64,000 nucleotides of DNA from Paenibacillus tianmuensis (GTDB taxonomy: Bacteria; Bacillota; Bacilli; Paenibacillales; NBRC-103111), in NCBI RefSeq assembly GCF_900100345.1, contig NZ_FMTT01000004.1, positions 62,001 to 126,000 on the forward strand. Reading direction: 5' to 3'. Each line of letters opens with the position of its first letter. Position 1 is the stretch's first letter. A program made the position numbers and the translations under genes. Of the stretch, positions 16,643 through 24,964 are shown in pieces. The notes beneath the pieces were generated by a model. That model was given only the letters and a program-made list of their open reading frames with translations. It did not search any database and was not told where the DNA came from.

Positions 16643-16876
16643 TTACCTTGATCGCTCGAACCGGCTTGTACGGCCCTCTTTCTTCTCACGTTCAGCCGCC
16701 TCGTCTTCAAGCTCGGACATCCACAACAGGCCCATAGATAGCGCAAACGTTATGCCCACCAGCGCGATTCCAAACATCAGCTCGCCTATGATTTGAAGAT
16801 ACAGCAACACGGCGGCGGAGGCCAGCATGCAGCCAAAGATGACCCATCCGATCCGCCGTGCCGTGATTCGCTTCAT
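16643..16876 (-). CDS. Small two-span membrane protein, unknown
   Basis: A 77-residue protein with a basic start (MKRITARRIGW), two hydrophobic segments (about 11-33 and 36-55) and a charged tail (ELEDEAAEREKKEGRTSRFERSR). GGAGG lies 7 nt before ATG 16876; another ATG at 16882 is too close. I do not recognise the family. It reads away from the Fur-box gene and towards the eut promoter. Confidence 0.55.
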   Translation of the reverse strand: MKRITARRIGWVIFGCMLASAAVLLYLQIIGELMFGIALVGITFALSMGLLWMSELEDEAAEREKKEGRTSRFERSR

Positions 16877-17127
16877 TTTCATTCCTCCCCGTTCCGAATA
16901 CTCCACACTACAGCTTATTCGGGAAAAAGGGGCTTTAGAATCTTTAAGCGTCCGGAGGAGACCGCCGACGCCGTTCCTTTGGACGTTTCGTTCACGCCCA
17001 TTTCCATCGAGGCGACCGCCCGCTTCGTGTTGGCTTCGGGGCCAGCGCAAAAAACCACCGGTTTCCCGGTGGCAGCGATTTATTGTTGTTCTATGGTCAA
17101 GTGTAAGACCAAAGCTTCCGGATCGGC

Positions 17128-17304
17128 TTAAGCGAAGCTCTCGTTGCTTCGTTTGGACGGATCGTCCGATTCCCGCATCCGCCGCGAGGTGAGTCCGTTC
17201 GAGCGGAATTCGCGGACGCGCCGGTCATTTTCAATGGAGATGAACAAGCAGACGCTTCCCAAGATAACCAACACGGCCGTAATGATCGGAAGTAACAGAT
17301 CCAT
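17128..17304 (-). CDS. Small single-span membrane protein behind a Fur box
   Basis: A 58-residue protein: hydrophobic segment MDLLLPIITAVLVILGSVC (1-24), then a charged, serine- and arginine-rich cytoplasmic tail. AGGGAGAG precedes ATG 17304 by 7-8 nt. No family recognised. Its promoter is followed directly by a perfect Fur box, so it is predicted to be made under iron limitation. Confidence 0.6.
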   Translation of the reverse strand: MDLLLPIITAVLVILGSVCLFISIENDRRVREFRSNGLTSRRMRESDDPSKRSNESFA

Positions 17305-17338
17305 CCTTTTTCTCTCCCTTGTCTTCCCGTTGTAAAAA

Positions 17339-17353
17339 TGATAATCATTATCA
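17339..17353. promoter_or_regulatory. Fur box (perfect 7-1-7)
   Basis: TGATAATCATTATCA matches the B. subtilis consensus TGATAATNATTATCA at every position. It lies two nt downstream of the -10 of the promoter at 17356-17383, a repressing position. Confidence 0.9.
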
Positions 17354-17355
17354 TC

Positions 17356-17383
17356 ATTGTAGCGCATTTTTTCAAAAATACAA
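17356..17383 (-). promoter_or_regulatory. Promoter of the Fur-box membrane peptide
   Basis: TTGTAT (17378-17383), 16-nt spacer, TACAAT (17356-17361) on the minus strand, adjacent to the Fur box. Confidence 0.7.
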
Positions 17384-17432
17384 TTGTTTTTTACGATCGT
17401 CGGAAAGAAGGCACGAATTCGCTAGAAAGGCA

Positions 17433-17460
17433 ACAAAAAACCCCCTGCTTTCGCAGGGGG
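17433..17460 (-). terminator. Intrinsic terminator after the metal-efflux ATPase
   Basis: CCCCCTGC-TTTC-GCAGGGGG hairpin (17441-17460), followed on the minus strand by six T (17435-17440). It ends the transcript of the gene at 17511. Confidence 0.9.
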
Positions 17461-17510
17461 CGACGGTCCGGCCGCAGCCCGGATCACACCATTGCATCCA
17501 TTGCAGCCGC

Positions 17511-19442
17511 TTAGGAGCGCAGGAGCCGTAGTCCGTTCAAAATGACCAGAATCGTGCTTCCTTCATGGCCTACGACCCCGAGCGGCAGTGGAATTCCTTT
17601 GAAAAAATTGGCGGCAATCAGGAAGGCGATCACCGTAACGGCAAAAGCGATGTTCTGCTTGATGATTCGCGTCGTGCGTCTTCCCAAAACAATCGCTTCC
17701 TTGATTTTGTCCAAATCGTCGTTCATCAGCACCAAATCGGCCGTTTCCAGCGCCGCATCGCTGCCTGCCGCCCCCATCGCTATGCCGACGGATGCCGCGG
17801 CCAAGGCCGGAGCGTCGTTGATCCCGTCTCCAACCATGGCGACGTGCGTATACTTCTCTTTCAAGGTTTTGACGATGTTCAATTTGTCTTCCGGGAGCAG
17901 CCCGGCATACACCTGATCGATTCCAGCCTCTCTGGCAATCGCCTCTGCCGTCAGCCGTTGGTCCCCCGTCAGCATGACGACTTGCACGCCCAGTTCCTTC
18001 AGCTTGGCGACGGTCTCTCTGGCTTGCGGCCTGATGGCGTCCTGAAGAGCGATAATCCCAGCAATGCCGGCGGCGTTTTGAATCAAGACGACGGTTTTTC
18101 CTTCCTGCTCAAGCTTGCAGACATCGGAGAGAACCTGCCCGTCAATCCCGGCTTCTTCAAAGAAGCCCGGCTTTCCGATTTTCCAGAATTCCCCGGCCAA
18201 CCCGGCTTGAACGCCCCACCCGGCCAGCGCCTGAAAATCGGAAGGCCGCTCCAGTTCCAGCGACAATTGTTCGGCCTTGTCTACAATGGCTTTGGCAATC
18301 GGATGCGTGGATAAGCTTTCAACGGAAGCTGCTATCCGCAGCAGTTCCTCTTCGCTCCACGCCTGGTAAGTCAGGAAATCCGTCACCGACGGTTTGCCGT
18401 ACGTTAAGGTGCCGGTTTTGTCGAACGCAATGGCGCGAATGTGCGATGCACGCTCCAAATGGGCGCCGCCTTTAAACAGCAGCCCTTTTCTTGCGCTGTT
18501 GGATATCGCGGAGAGCATCGCCGGCATGATGGAAGCGACCAGCGCGCACGGCGAGGCTACGACCAAAAACACCATCGCCCGGTAAAGCGTATCGTTCCAG
18601 CTCCAGCCGAACAGCCACGGCGGGAGCGCAATGAGAAGCAGCGTCGCCAAAATGATAACTCTGGCATACATGCGTTCGAAGCGTTCGATAAACCGCTGGG
18701 ATTTCGGCATTTCGCTTTGCGCTTCTTGAACCAGACGGATGATCTTCGAGAAAAGCGTCGACTCGCTGGATTTTGTCACTTGCACAAACAACGCGCCCTG
18801 ACCGTTCAGGGTGCCGGCGAACACTTCGTCTCCCGCCGTTTTATCCACCGGAATGCTCTCGCCGGTAATCGAAGCCTGGTTGACGGCCGAGCTTCCTTCT
18901 TGGACGATCCCGTCGGCGGGAAGGCGCTCGCCCGGTTTGACCAGCACCAGATCGCCAATCCGCAGCTGTTCGACGGGAACCCGCTTTTCCGCCCCTTCTT
19001 CCCACACGATGGCCGTTTCCGGCTTCAAATCCATTAAGGACGAAATATCTCTGGAGCTCTTCTCCATCGTGAATGTCTCCAAGGCGCCGCTGAGCGAGAA
19101 GATAAAGATCAATACCGCTCCTTCCATCCAGTAACCGATGCTGGCTGCGCCGATGGCCGCGACGATCATGAGTAGGTTGACATCCAGATCCTTTTCGCGG
19201 ACAAGCGTGAGCCATCCTTCCTTGGCCTTGACGAATCCTCCAATAAGAAACGCGAAGCAATAAAGCCATATCGAGAAGGACGGGGACGAGTGCCCCGCGA
19301 CCCAGGCGGCCGCAATCAATACGCCGCTTGCCAAAGCGGCGATCGCCTCGCCGTAACGCGACAGCACGGAAACGATATGGCCTTTCTTCCTCTTTACTTC
19401 CGGCTTGTCGATAGGTTGGGCTGTATCTACCGAGTGGATCAT
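17511..19442 (-). CDS. pfeT: P1B-4-type metal-transporting ATPase (PfeT/ZosA-like)
   Basis: A 643-residue P-type ATPase for metal-ion export across the membrane. Motifs: SPCALVAS in the transport helix, the phosphorylated aspartate in AFDKTGTLT, STHPIA in the nucleotide domain, MLTGD, and GDGINDAPALA. The end GHEGSTILVILNGLRLL is the P1B-4 signature; with SPC this points to the Fe(II)/Co(II)/Zn(II) subgroup, as in B. subtilis PfeT. There is no N-terminal metal domain, only a short basic leader. ATG 19442 has AAAGGAG 9 nt upstream. Fur/PerR-like boxes lie upstream. Confidence 0.88.
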   Translation of the reverse strand: MIHSVDTAQPIDKPEVKRKKGHIVSVLSRYGEAIAALASGVLIAAAWVAGHSSPSFSIWLYCFAFLIGGFVKAKEGWLTLVREKDLDVNLLMIVAAIGAASIGYWMEGAVLIFIFSLSGALETFTMEKSSRDISSLMDLKPETAIVWEEGAEKRVPVEQLRIGDLVLVKPGERLPADGIVQEGSSAVNQASITGESIPVDKTAGDEVFAGTLNGQGALFVQVTKSSESTLFSKIIRLVQEAQSEMPKSQRFIERFERMYARVIILATLLLIALPPWLFGWSWNDTLYRAMVFLVVASPCALVASIMPAMLSAISNSARKGLLFKGGAHLERASHIRAIAFDKTGTLTYGKPSVTDFLTYQAWSEEELLRIAASVESLSTHPIAKAIVDKAEQLSLELERPSDFQALAGWGVQAGLAGEFWKIGKPGFFEEAGIDGQVLSDVCKLEQEGKTVVLIQNAAGIAGIIALQDAIRPQARETVAKLKELGVQVVMLTGDQRLTAEAIAREAGIDQVYAGLLPEDKLNIVKTLKEKYTHVAMVGDGINDAPALAAASVGIAMGAAGSDAALETADLVLMNDDLDKIKEAIVLGRRTTRIIKQNIAFAVTVIAFLIAANFFKGIPLPLGVVGHEGSTILVILNGLRLLRS

Positions 19443-19463
19443 GTTCAGCAACTCCTTTTTCAT

Positions 19464-19478
19464 TGAGAATGACTATCG
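19464..19478. promoter_or_regulatory. Fur/PerR-like box, weak
   Basis: TGAGAATGACTATCG matches 12 of 15 positions of the 7-1-7 Fur consensus. It lies about 20 nt upstream of the ATPase start. It could equally serve PerR, whose box is similar. Confidence 0.4.
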
Positions 19479-19501
19479 TTTTTATTCCCCTAAAAATGAC
19501 T

Positions 19502-19531
19502 CATGCTGTTCCCTAATTAGGGAACAGCATG
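19502..19531. repeat. Perfect 30-bp palindrome in the ATPase leader
   Basis: A 15+15 bp palindrome without spacer, each arm reading CATGCTGTTCCCTAA. It lies between two Fur/PerR-like boxes. No U-tract follows, so it is not a simple terminator; an operator or RNA stem is possible. Confidence 0.8.
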
Positions 19532-19535
19532 GTAG

Positions 19536-19550
19536 TGAGAATGATTTTCA
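19536..19550. promoter_or_regulatory. Fur/PerR-like box upstream of the ATPase
   Basis: TGAGAATGATTTTCA matches 13 of 15 positions of the Fur 7-1-7 consensus and is itself nearly symmetrical. Confidence 0.55.
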
Positions 19551-19598
19551 TTTTTGTATTGGCGCATCATTTTTGCGCTGGGGCAACATTTTAAAGTT

Positions 19599-19627
19599 AT
19601 TATACGGCTGCGACCTTAAAAAGTAAA
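19599..19627 (-). promoter_or_regulatory. Candidate promoter of the ATPase gene
   Basis: TTTACT (19622-19627), 17-nt spacer, TATAAT (19599-19604) on the minus strand. It would give a leader of about 150 nt containing both Fur-like boxes and the palindrome; a closer promoter cannot be excluded. Confidence 0.5.
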
Positions 19628-19669
19628 GCGGATATTTTGCCTTCTTGCTCCCTTTGCGGGAGGCGGCGC

Positions 19670-20836
19670 TCAGCTTTGGTTCACGTAATTATTCAGCACA
19701 AGCGATGCCGCGCCAATGACGATGGACTGCTCCTTCAAATCGGAAGCGAGGATTTTGAACCCGCCCCGGAACGGCTCCCAGACGACCTGTGCGCACTGCT
19801 CCTCGATCAGAGGGACAATATCGCTATAATTCTCCACCATGTTGCCGCTCAAAATGACGGCGTCGGGGTTGTACATGCACACGATGTTGTTGATCGCAAT
19901 GCCGATATACAGCGAAGTCCGCGATATAATTTCCTTTGCCCAGCTCTCGTCGCTGCGGGCCGCTTCGAACAGTTGTCCGATATCGCCGATCTCGACGATC
20001 CGGTTCGCTTCGTGCAAAATCGCCGATTCATCGATGTACGTCTGCAGGCAGCCCCGCTTGCCGCATTCGCATAAATTGCCGTTCGGATCGAGCGTCGTAT
20101 GTCCGAGCTCCCCGGCACTATTGGAGCCGCCGCGAAAAATCTCCCCGTCGATGATGAGCGAAGAGCCGACCCCGGTGCCAAGCTCGATCAACGCCGTTTT
20201 CTTGGAGCCCCGGGCGGAGCCGCACAAGTACTCGGCCAATATTTTGACCTTCAGGTCGTTGTCGATCACCGTGTCGATCCCCGTCCGCTCCTTCATATGG
20301 CGGGCAAGCAGCACATTTCTCCAACCAAGGGTCGACGAAAACTGCACGACACCCCGCTCGTGATCGATAACGCCGGGCACGCCGATGCCGATGCCGATCA
20401 ATTTCGAACTTTCCAGTCCCTGCTCCTTCACCAGCCGGTTGATCGTGTCGGCAATGAGATCGATCGTGCGTCCGGCTTCCGTGTCGATGGCGGTATGCCC
20501 GACCAGAAGCTCATACAGCAGCTTGCCGCTAAACTCCATGATGCCGAAGCGTACGATATTTTTGCCGATATCGATGCCAATGGAAAAGACGGCCTGCGGA
20601 TCGATATCGAGCATAATCGCCTTGCGCCCGACACCGCCGGACGAAAGCTCCGTTTCCCGGACGAGCCCCTGCTCGCACAGTTCGCCGACAATGCGCCCGA
20701 CGGAGGTCGGACTGAGCTTGGTAATCTTCGTGATTTCCGCCCGCGAAATGGGCCGTTTTTCCTTGATAATATCAAGGATCATCTGCTTGTTATGCTGTCG
20801 GATGACGTCTTGATCGTGCTTCACAATTTTTTTCAT
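19670..20836 (-). CDS. ROK-family transcriptional regulator
   Basis: A 388-residue regulator: winged helix (residues 10-65, RPISRAEITKITKLSPTSVGRIV) followed by a ROK kinase-like sugar-binding domain with IGIDIGKN, ELGTGVGSSL, the glucose-contacting GELGH, and the zinc motif CECGKRGCL. Such proteins usually repress sugar or amino-sugar genes; no such gene is adjacent, so the target is unknown. ATG 20836 has AGAGG 9 nt before it. The upstream frame is open to 20929 but lacks a ribosome site. Confidence 0.88.
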   Translation of the reverse strand: MKKIVKHDQDVIRQHNKQMILDIIKEKRPISRAEITKITKLSPTSVGRIVGELCEQGLVRETELSSGGVGRKAIMLDIDPQAVFSIGIDIGKNIVRFGIMEFSGKLLYELLVGHTAIDTEAGRTIDLIADTINRLVKEQGLESSKLIGIGIGVPGVIDHERGVVQFSSTLGWRNVLLARHMKERTGIDTVIDNDLKVKILAEYLCGSARGSKKTALIELGTGVGSSLIIDGEIFRGGSNSAGELGHTTLDPNGNLCECGKRGCLQTYIDESAILHEANRIVEIGDIGQLFEAARSDESWAKEIISRTSLYIGIAINNIVCMYNPDAVILSGNMVENYSDIVPLIEEQCAQVVWEPFRGGFKILASDLKEQSIVIGAASLVLNNYVNQS

Positions 20837-21085
20837 ACGCCGAAACCTCTTTATTCCACCCATGTTAATTAAAGTCTTGACAAGCTCTAATCCTTGATCA
20901 TCGTTAGGCATAAAAATGCGGATCACCAAACTGAAAGCGGTTAAAATGAATTGAACATCTATAATTAATCCAATGGTGTTAATAATTGAATCATAGCATG
21001 GATTTTTCTTTTGTCAATATTTGTTTGTAAATCATGGAAGATGTCAAAAGGCCCTGGCCCTAAGAAATGATGCCTACGGCAAATA

Positions 21086-21114
21086 TTGAACGTTATCATT
21101 TGCGCTGATATAAT
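21086..21114 (+). promoter_or_regulatory. Sigma-A promoter of patB
   Basis: TTGAAC (21086-21091), 17-nt spacer, TATAAT (21109-21114). The rest of the 20837-21154 gap is AT-rich with no other feature recognised. Confidence 0.75.
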
Positions 21115-21154
21115 TGATTTTTATATGAATCCTAAACACGAAAAAGGAGCTATC

Positions 21155-22333
21155 ATGACAACGTATAACTTCGATGAAATTATTGACCGCAGAGAAACCG
21201 ATTCCATCAAATGGTCAAAGAAGTATTTAGAAGAGAACTTCGGAGACGAAGATAGCCTTCCGATGTGGATAGCAGATATGGACTTTAAAGTTCCGCAGCC
21301 GATAATTGATGCAATTATAAAGCGGGCACAGCATGGAATTTTTGGATATGGGCATAAAAGCGATGCTTTTTTGGAGGCTGCCGTTCATTGGCAACAAAAG
21401 AGAAATGGTTGGAGCATACAGAAGGAATGGATTCTTTTTACTCCAGGAATCATACCCGCACTTAATTTTATTGTAGAAACGTTTTGCCGGCCTGGCGATA
21501 AAGTGATCCTTCAAAGCCCTGTCTATTACCCTTTTGCCAAGATTATCACCAACAATGGCTGTCAAATCGCAAACAATCCGCTAGTGCTCACCGATGGCGA
21601 GTACAAAATGAACTTTGAAGAATTAGAAAAAATCGCTCAAGACTCTCGCACGAAACTAATGTTTCTTTGCAGCCCCCATAACCCGGTCGGACGTGTATGG
21701 TCATATGACGAACTAAAACGGGTGGGTGAAATTTGTTTAAAACATAATGTGCTGGTCATTTCGGATGAAATTCATTCAGACTTAATTTACCTTCCTCATC
21801 GTCACATTCCGTTCGCCAGCATTTCTGAAGATTTTAAAATGAACTCTATCGTTTGCACTTCACCCTCGAAAACATTCAACCTGGCAGGTTTGCATATTTC
21901 CGACATCATTATTCCTAATAAAACGATTCGAGAAGAGTTGAACCATAAGCTTGCAGCAATTGATATTGACCCGGGAGTCTTCGCATCCGTAGCTCAAATT
22001 GCAGCTTATCATGATGGGGAAGAATGGTTGGAACAATTACTTCACTATCTTCAAGCGAATTTAGAGTTTATTGAGAAGTTCCTGAGGGAGCGAATGCCTA
22101 AAGTGAAGCTTATACCGACTGAAGGGACCTATCTGGCATGGCTGGATTTTAGAGCCCTTGGCTATACTGACTCGGAGCTGCAGCAGCTCATGCAAAAAAA
22201 TGCAAAAATAGCATTGGATGACGGATATATTTTCGGTTCCGGCGGCGAAAGCTTTCAACGGCTTAATTTTGCATGTCCCAGAGAGACTTTAGCAAAGGCT
22301 TTGGAGCGCATAGAAAAAAGCTTGAACGGATAA
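21155..22333 (+). CDS. patB: MalY/PatB-type PLP-dependent C-S lyase (cystathionine beta-lyase)
   Basis: A 392-residue fold-type I aminotransferase family member; PatB/MalY enzymes cleave cystathionine and related thioethers to homocysteine or thiols plus pyruvate and ammonia. Diagnostic segments are the start YNFDEIIDRRETDSIKWSK, LPMWIADMDF, SPHNPVGRVW, VISDEIHSDL and the PLP lysine in SPSKTFNLAGL. ATG 21155 follows AAAAGGAG by 6 nt. Its base composition is clearly more AT-rich than its surroundings. A terminator follows. Confidence 0.9.
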   Translation: MTTYNFDEIIDRRETDSIKWSKKYLEENFGDEDSLPMWIADMDFKVPQPIIDAIIKRAQHGIFGYGHKSDAFLEAAVHWQQKRNGWSIQKEWILFTPGIIPALNFIVETFCRPGDKVILQSPVYYPFAKIITNNGCQIANNPLVLTDGEYKMNFEELEKIAQDSRTKLMFLCSPHNPVGRVWSYDELKRVGEICLKHNVLVISDEIHSDLIYLPHRHIPFASISEDFKMNSIVCTSPSKTFNLAGLHISDIIIPNKTIREELNHKLAAIDIDPGVFASVAQIAAYHDGEEWLEQLLHYLQANLEFIEKFLRERMPKVKLIPTEGTYLAWLDFRALGYTDSELQQLMQKNAKIALDDGYIFGSGGESFQRLNFACPRETLAKALERIEKSLNG

Positions 22334-22358
22334 ATGCATACCGCGTATCCGGCGGTTC

Positions 22359-22404
22359 AGGGATTCGCATATTGGTTATCTCCAACTATGTGAATCCCTT
22401 TTTT
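22359..22404 (+). terminator. Intrinsic terminator of patB
   Basis: AGGGATTCGCATATTGG pairs with CCAACTATGTGAATCCCT with small mismatches, followed by TTTTTT. It separates patB from the convergent transporter gene. Confidence 0.85.
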
Positions 22405-22449
22405 ACTACGACCGCTTAGCTTTCGTTATGTCCGTAGCTGGCTGGTTTG

Positions 22450-23361
22450 CTAATGAGCAAGATCGTGCCGTTTATTGCTTTCCGGGACCGCTTTTGTTTT
22501 AAAGGCTGAGAACAAATAGCATCCGATGATCACCATGCAGCCCCCGATCCCTTGGTTCCACGTCATTTGTTCTCCTAAAAATATAAACGCCAACACCGCC
22601 GTGAATACCGGATTAAAATTCAAAAACATTCCGGCTGTTGTCGCGCCTAATTTTTGGACCCCGATGTTCCAAAATACGATACAAACTACGGTAGAGATTA
22701 CGCCTGTATATAAAATCGATTGAATAAACGAAAGGTTTATGTCGGACACGGTGAAGTCGGAGAAGTTAAACGGAAGAAGAACGATAAGTCCGAATATCCC
22801 GGAGTAAAGTGTAGACTTCATGGGCGATGTCTTGTTCATGACCCATCTGCTGCAAACGGAATAGATTCCCCACACACATACGGAACCCATCATCCATAAA
22901 TCGCCCGTATTAAAATGAAGAGACAGAAGCAGATCGAGATTTCCTTTGGTAAGAACAAGAATCACGCCAACAAGCGAAAAAAGCATAGAAAATATTTGAA
23001 GAACATTGATTCTTTCTTTTAGAAACAAAAAGGAACAAACGGAAATCGAAATCATATTCAATGTGGAAATTAACCCCGCATTCGTCGCGGTTGTCCGTTC
23101 CAACGCCATAAATTGAAAGAGGTTAAATAGCACAACGCCTGTAACTCCCATCAAAAACAACGGAAGAAGGGCGGCCCGCGAGGGGAATATTGTTTTTTCT
23201 TTCCACCAGACGAGTGGGAACAGACACAAAACGGCAATCATCCATCGGATGCTCGTCAAAGTCATCGGTGAAGCATGACCAACAAGCGATTTTCCAACTA
23301 CAAAATTTCCTCCCCACAGCAAGCTTGTTAAAAGCAGCAGCAACACATACTTATTCGGCAT
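22450..23361 (-). CDS. EamA-family (DMT superfamily) transporter
   Basis: A 303-residue integral membrane protein with about ten hydrophobic helices arranged as two EamA repeats. The first begins LLTSLLWGGNFVVGKSLVG and the second near residue 155 (GSVCVWGIYSVCSRWVM). Family members export amino acids or other metabolites. AAAGGAG lies 8 nt before ATG 23361. It is divergent from an Lrp/AsnC regulator, a common pairing for amino-acid exporters, so control by that regulator is likely. Confidence 0.88.
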   Translation of the reverse strand: MPNKYVLLLLLTSLLWGGNFVVGKSLVGHASPMTLTSIRWMIAVLCLFPLVWWKEKTIFPSRAALLPLFLMGVTGVVLFNLFQFMALERTTATNAGLISTLNMISISVCSFLFLKERINVLQIFSMLFSLVGVILVLTKGNLDLLLSLHFNTGDLWMMGSVCVWGIYSVCSRWVMNKTSPMKSTLYSGIFGLIVLLPFNFSDFTVSDINLSFIQSILYTGVISTVVCIVFWNIGVQKLGATTAGMFLNFNPVFTAVLAFIFLGEQMTWNQGIGGCMVIIGCYLFSAFKTKAVPESNKRHDLAH

Positions 23362-23461
23362 GTCATTAGCTCCTTTAAATTTTCACCGTTACAGCGAAAA
23401 ATGGAAGCCATTGTGCACAATGACATTTACATTGAATTCACTAATAATCATACCATTTTTA

Positions 23462-23491
23462 TTGATTGAAAAGCGTATCATTTTGTAAGAT
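23462..23491 (+). promoter_or_regulatory. Candidate promoter of the Lrp-type regulator
   Basis: TTGATT (23462-23467), 18-nt spacer, TAAGAT (23486-23491), in a very AT-rich divergent gap suited to Lrp-type binding. Confidence 0.45.
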
Positions 23492-23603
23492 GTAGTTAAT
23501 TCAAAATAATACAAGTCAAAGATGCCATTTTATTGAATTATATTCGTTTTCCAAATTGAATCCGTCCTGTTTTCCGAATAATTGTAAAGGGAGAGAAGAC
23601 TGC

Positions 23604-24083
23604 GTGGAATCTTTTGTAAGTAAAGTCTTGGATGATGTCGATATTCAAATTTTGGATACGATGCAAAAAGAAGCACAACTTAGTAATGCCGAGCTTGCAA
23701 GACGGGTGAACTTGTCTCCGCCAGCTACACATGCAAGGGTAAAACGTTTAGAAAGTGAAGGGTTTATCAAGCGCCAAGTTGCAATCTTAAATCAGGAGAA
23801 GCTCGGCTTTGATTTATTGTGCTTTATTTTTATGAGTACGAATATCCATCAAGCCGAACAACTGGAAGTTCTGGAGAAGGCATTAAGCTCCATGCCTGAA
23901 GTATTGGAGTGTCATTGTTTAACAGGCGAGTATGACTATCTTTTAAAGGTAACGAACAAAGACCGCAAGGAATTGGAAAGCTTTATCCGAAAGCTAAATA
24001 AGCTCGGCATAGCGCGAATTCAAACGAGTCTGGCGTTAAGAGAAATTAAATATTCTACCGTTCTGCCTATATCGGAAAAATAA
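23604..24083 (+). CDS. Lrp/AsnC-family transcriptional regulator
   Basis: A 159-residue feast/famine regulator. Helix-turn-helix at residues 20-60 (LSNAELARRVNLSPPATHARVKRLE), then the RAM ligand/oligomerisation domain with LTGEYDYLLKV. I choose GTG 23604 because AAAGGGAG sits about 10 nt upstream; the ATG at 23556 has no site. It most likely controls the divergent EamA transporter. A hairpin shared with the convergent SCP2 gene follows. Confidence 0.88.
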   Translation: MESFVSKVLDDVDIQILDTMQKEAQLSNAELARRVNLSPPATHARVKRLESEGFIKRQVAILNQEKLGFDLLCFIFMSTNIHQAEQLEVLEKALSSMPEVLECHCLTGEYDYLLKVTNKDRKELESFIRKLNKLGIARIQTSLALREIKYSTVLPISEK

Positions 24084-24090
24084 GAGATGT

Positions 24091-24127
24091 AAAGAAAGCC
24101 GCCTCCCGGTGAAATGCCGGGGGCGGC
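24091..24127 (-). terminator. Terminator of the fad operon (after the SCP2 gene)
   Basis: GCCGCC-CCCGG arms (24098-24109 with 24116-24127) form a strong stem; on the minus strand TTTCTTT follows (24091-24097). It may stop the Lrp transcript as well. Confidence 0.75.
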
Positions 24128-24134
24128 CGCCGAT

Positions 24135-24455
24135 TCAATACGCCTTCAAAATTTCCTGAAGCTTCAAAGCCAAGCCTACACGTCCGTCCACTTTGAGCGA
24201 TCCGAGCATAAACGCCATCGTCGTGTTCAAATCGTTGCGAAGCAGCTTAACGAAATTGGACGCCGACAGCTTCAGCGTGCAGTCGGCCGGATGGGGCGTT
24301 CCTTCCAGCACTTCGACGGTGCCGGAATCGAAGCGGACCTGAAACGGCTCGTTTTCGTCCAGATCGAACTGATACACGTAATGAAGCGGCTGGATCGGCT
24401 CCGGATTCGCCTGCATCCGCTCTACCATCTCCTTTAAACATTCCTTAACCGACAT
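24135..24455 (-). CDS. SCP2 sterol-binding-domain protein
   Basis: A 106-residue single SCP2 domain that can bind fatty acyl chains or acyl-CoA in a hydrophobic tunnel. Visible: YVYQFDLDENEPFQVRFDSG, CTLKLSASNFVKLL, FMLGSLKVDGRVGLALKLQEI. The start ATG 24455 has AGGA 6 nt upstream; the longer frame to 24524 overlaps the thioesterase gene. Last gene of a beta-oxidation operon, so a role in acyl-chain handling is likely but inferred. Confidence 0.82.
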   Translation of the reverse strand: MSVKECLKEMVERMQANPEPIQPLHYVYQFDLDENEPFQVRFDSGTVEVLEGTPHPADCTLKLSASNFVKLLRNDLNTTMAFMLGSLKVDGRVGLALKLQEILKAY

Positions 24456-24505
24456 TTGCCGTCCTACTCTCCTTCCTCCCAAATGATAGGGCCGTACCGA
24501 TCCGG

Positions 24506-24931
24506 TTACTGGTTCCCCCGCCATTCGACGATACGGAACGTTCCGGTGCCGAAGGCACAGAGCTGCCCATCTTCGTCATACACATGCCCTTGCATGGTGA
24601 TCATCCGTCCCGAGCTGTGTAGGATCTCGGCGGTGACTCTCATCTCCCCCTGGGCGATCGGGGCCAAATAATGCAGATTCAGGTTCGTCGTGACGACGTT
24701 CTCGTTCGGCTTCACTGCCATGGCGACCAGCCCCATGGCGGAATCGAGCAGCGTAGCGTGAACGCCGCCGTGAGCAATGCCAATCAAATTATGATGATGC
24801 GGCTGGATGCTCAGCGATACGGACGCCCGATCCGGAGCGAACGTATCGATCCGGGCTCCGATATGTTCCCAGAACGATCCGCGTGCCGCTTGTTCCAGGC
24901 GGTTGAGAAATGCCGATGCTTGATTGTCCAT
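24506..24931 (-). CDS. PaaI-type hotdog-fold acyl-CoA thioesterase
   Basis: A 141-residue hotdog enzyme of the PaaI/YdiI group that hydrolyses acyl- or aryl-CoA thioesters. It shows the family segment LIGIAHGGVHATLLDSAMG with the conserved HGG and following acidic residue, and NLNLHYLAPI. It lies between the acyl-CoA ligase and SCP2 genes, so it may release CoA from stalled intermediates of beta-oxidation. Confidence 0.85.
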   Translation of the reverse strand: MDNQASAFLNRLEQAARGSFWEHIGARIDTFAPDRASVSLSIQPHHHNLIGIAHGGVHATLLDSAMGLVAMAVKPNENVVTTNLNLHYLAPIAQGEMRVTAEILHSSGRMITMQGHVYDEDGQLCAFGTGTFRIVEWRGNQ

Positions 24932-24964
24932 ACCAGGCCCTCCCGGAAAATAAAATGTAGCGTC

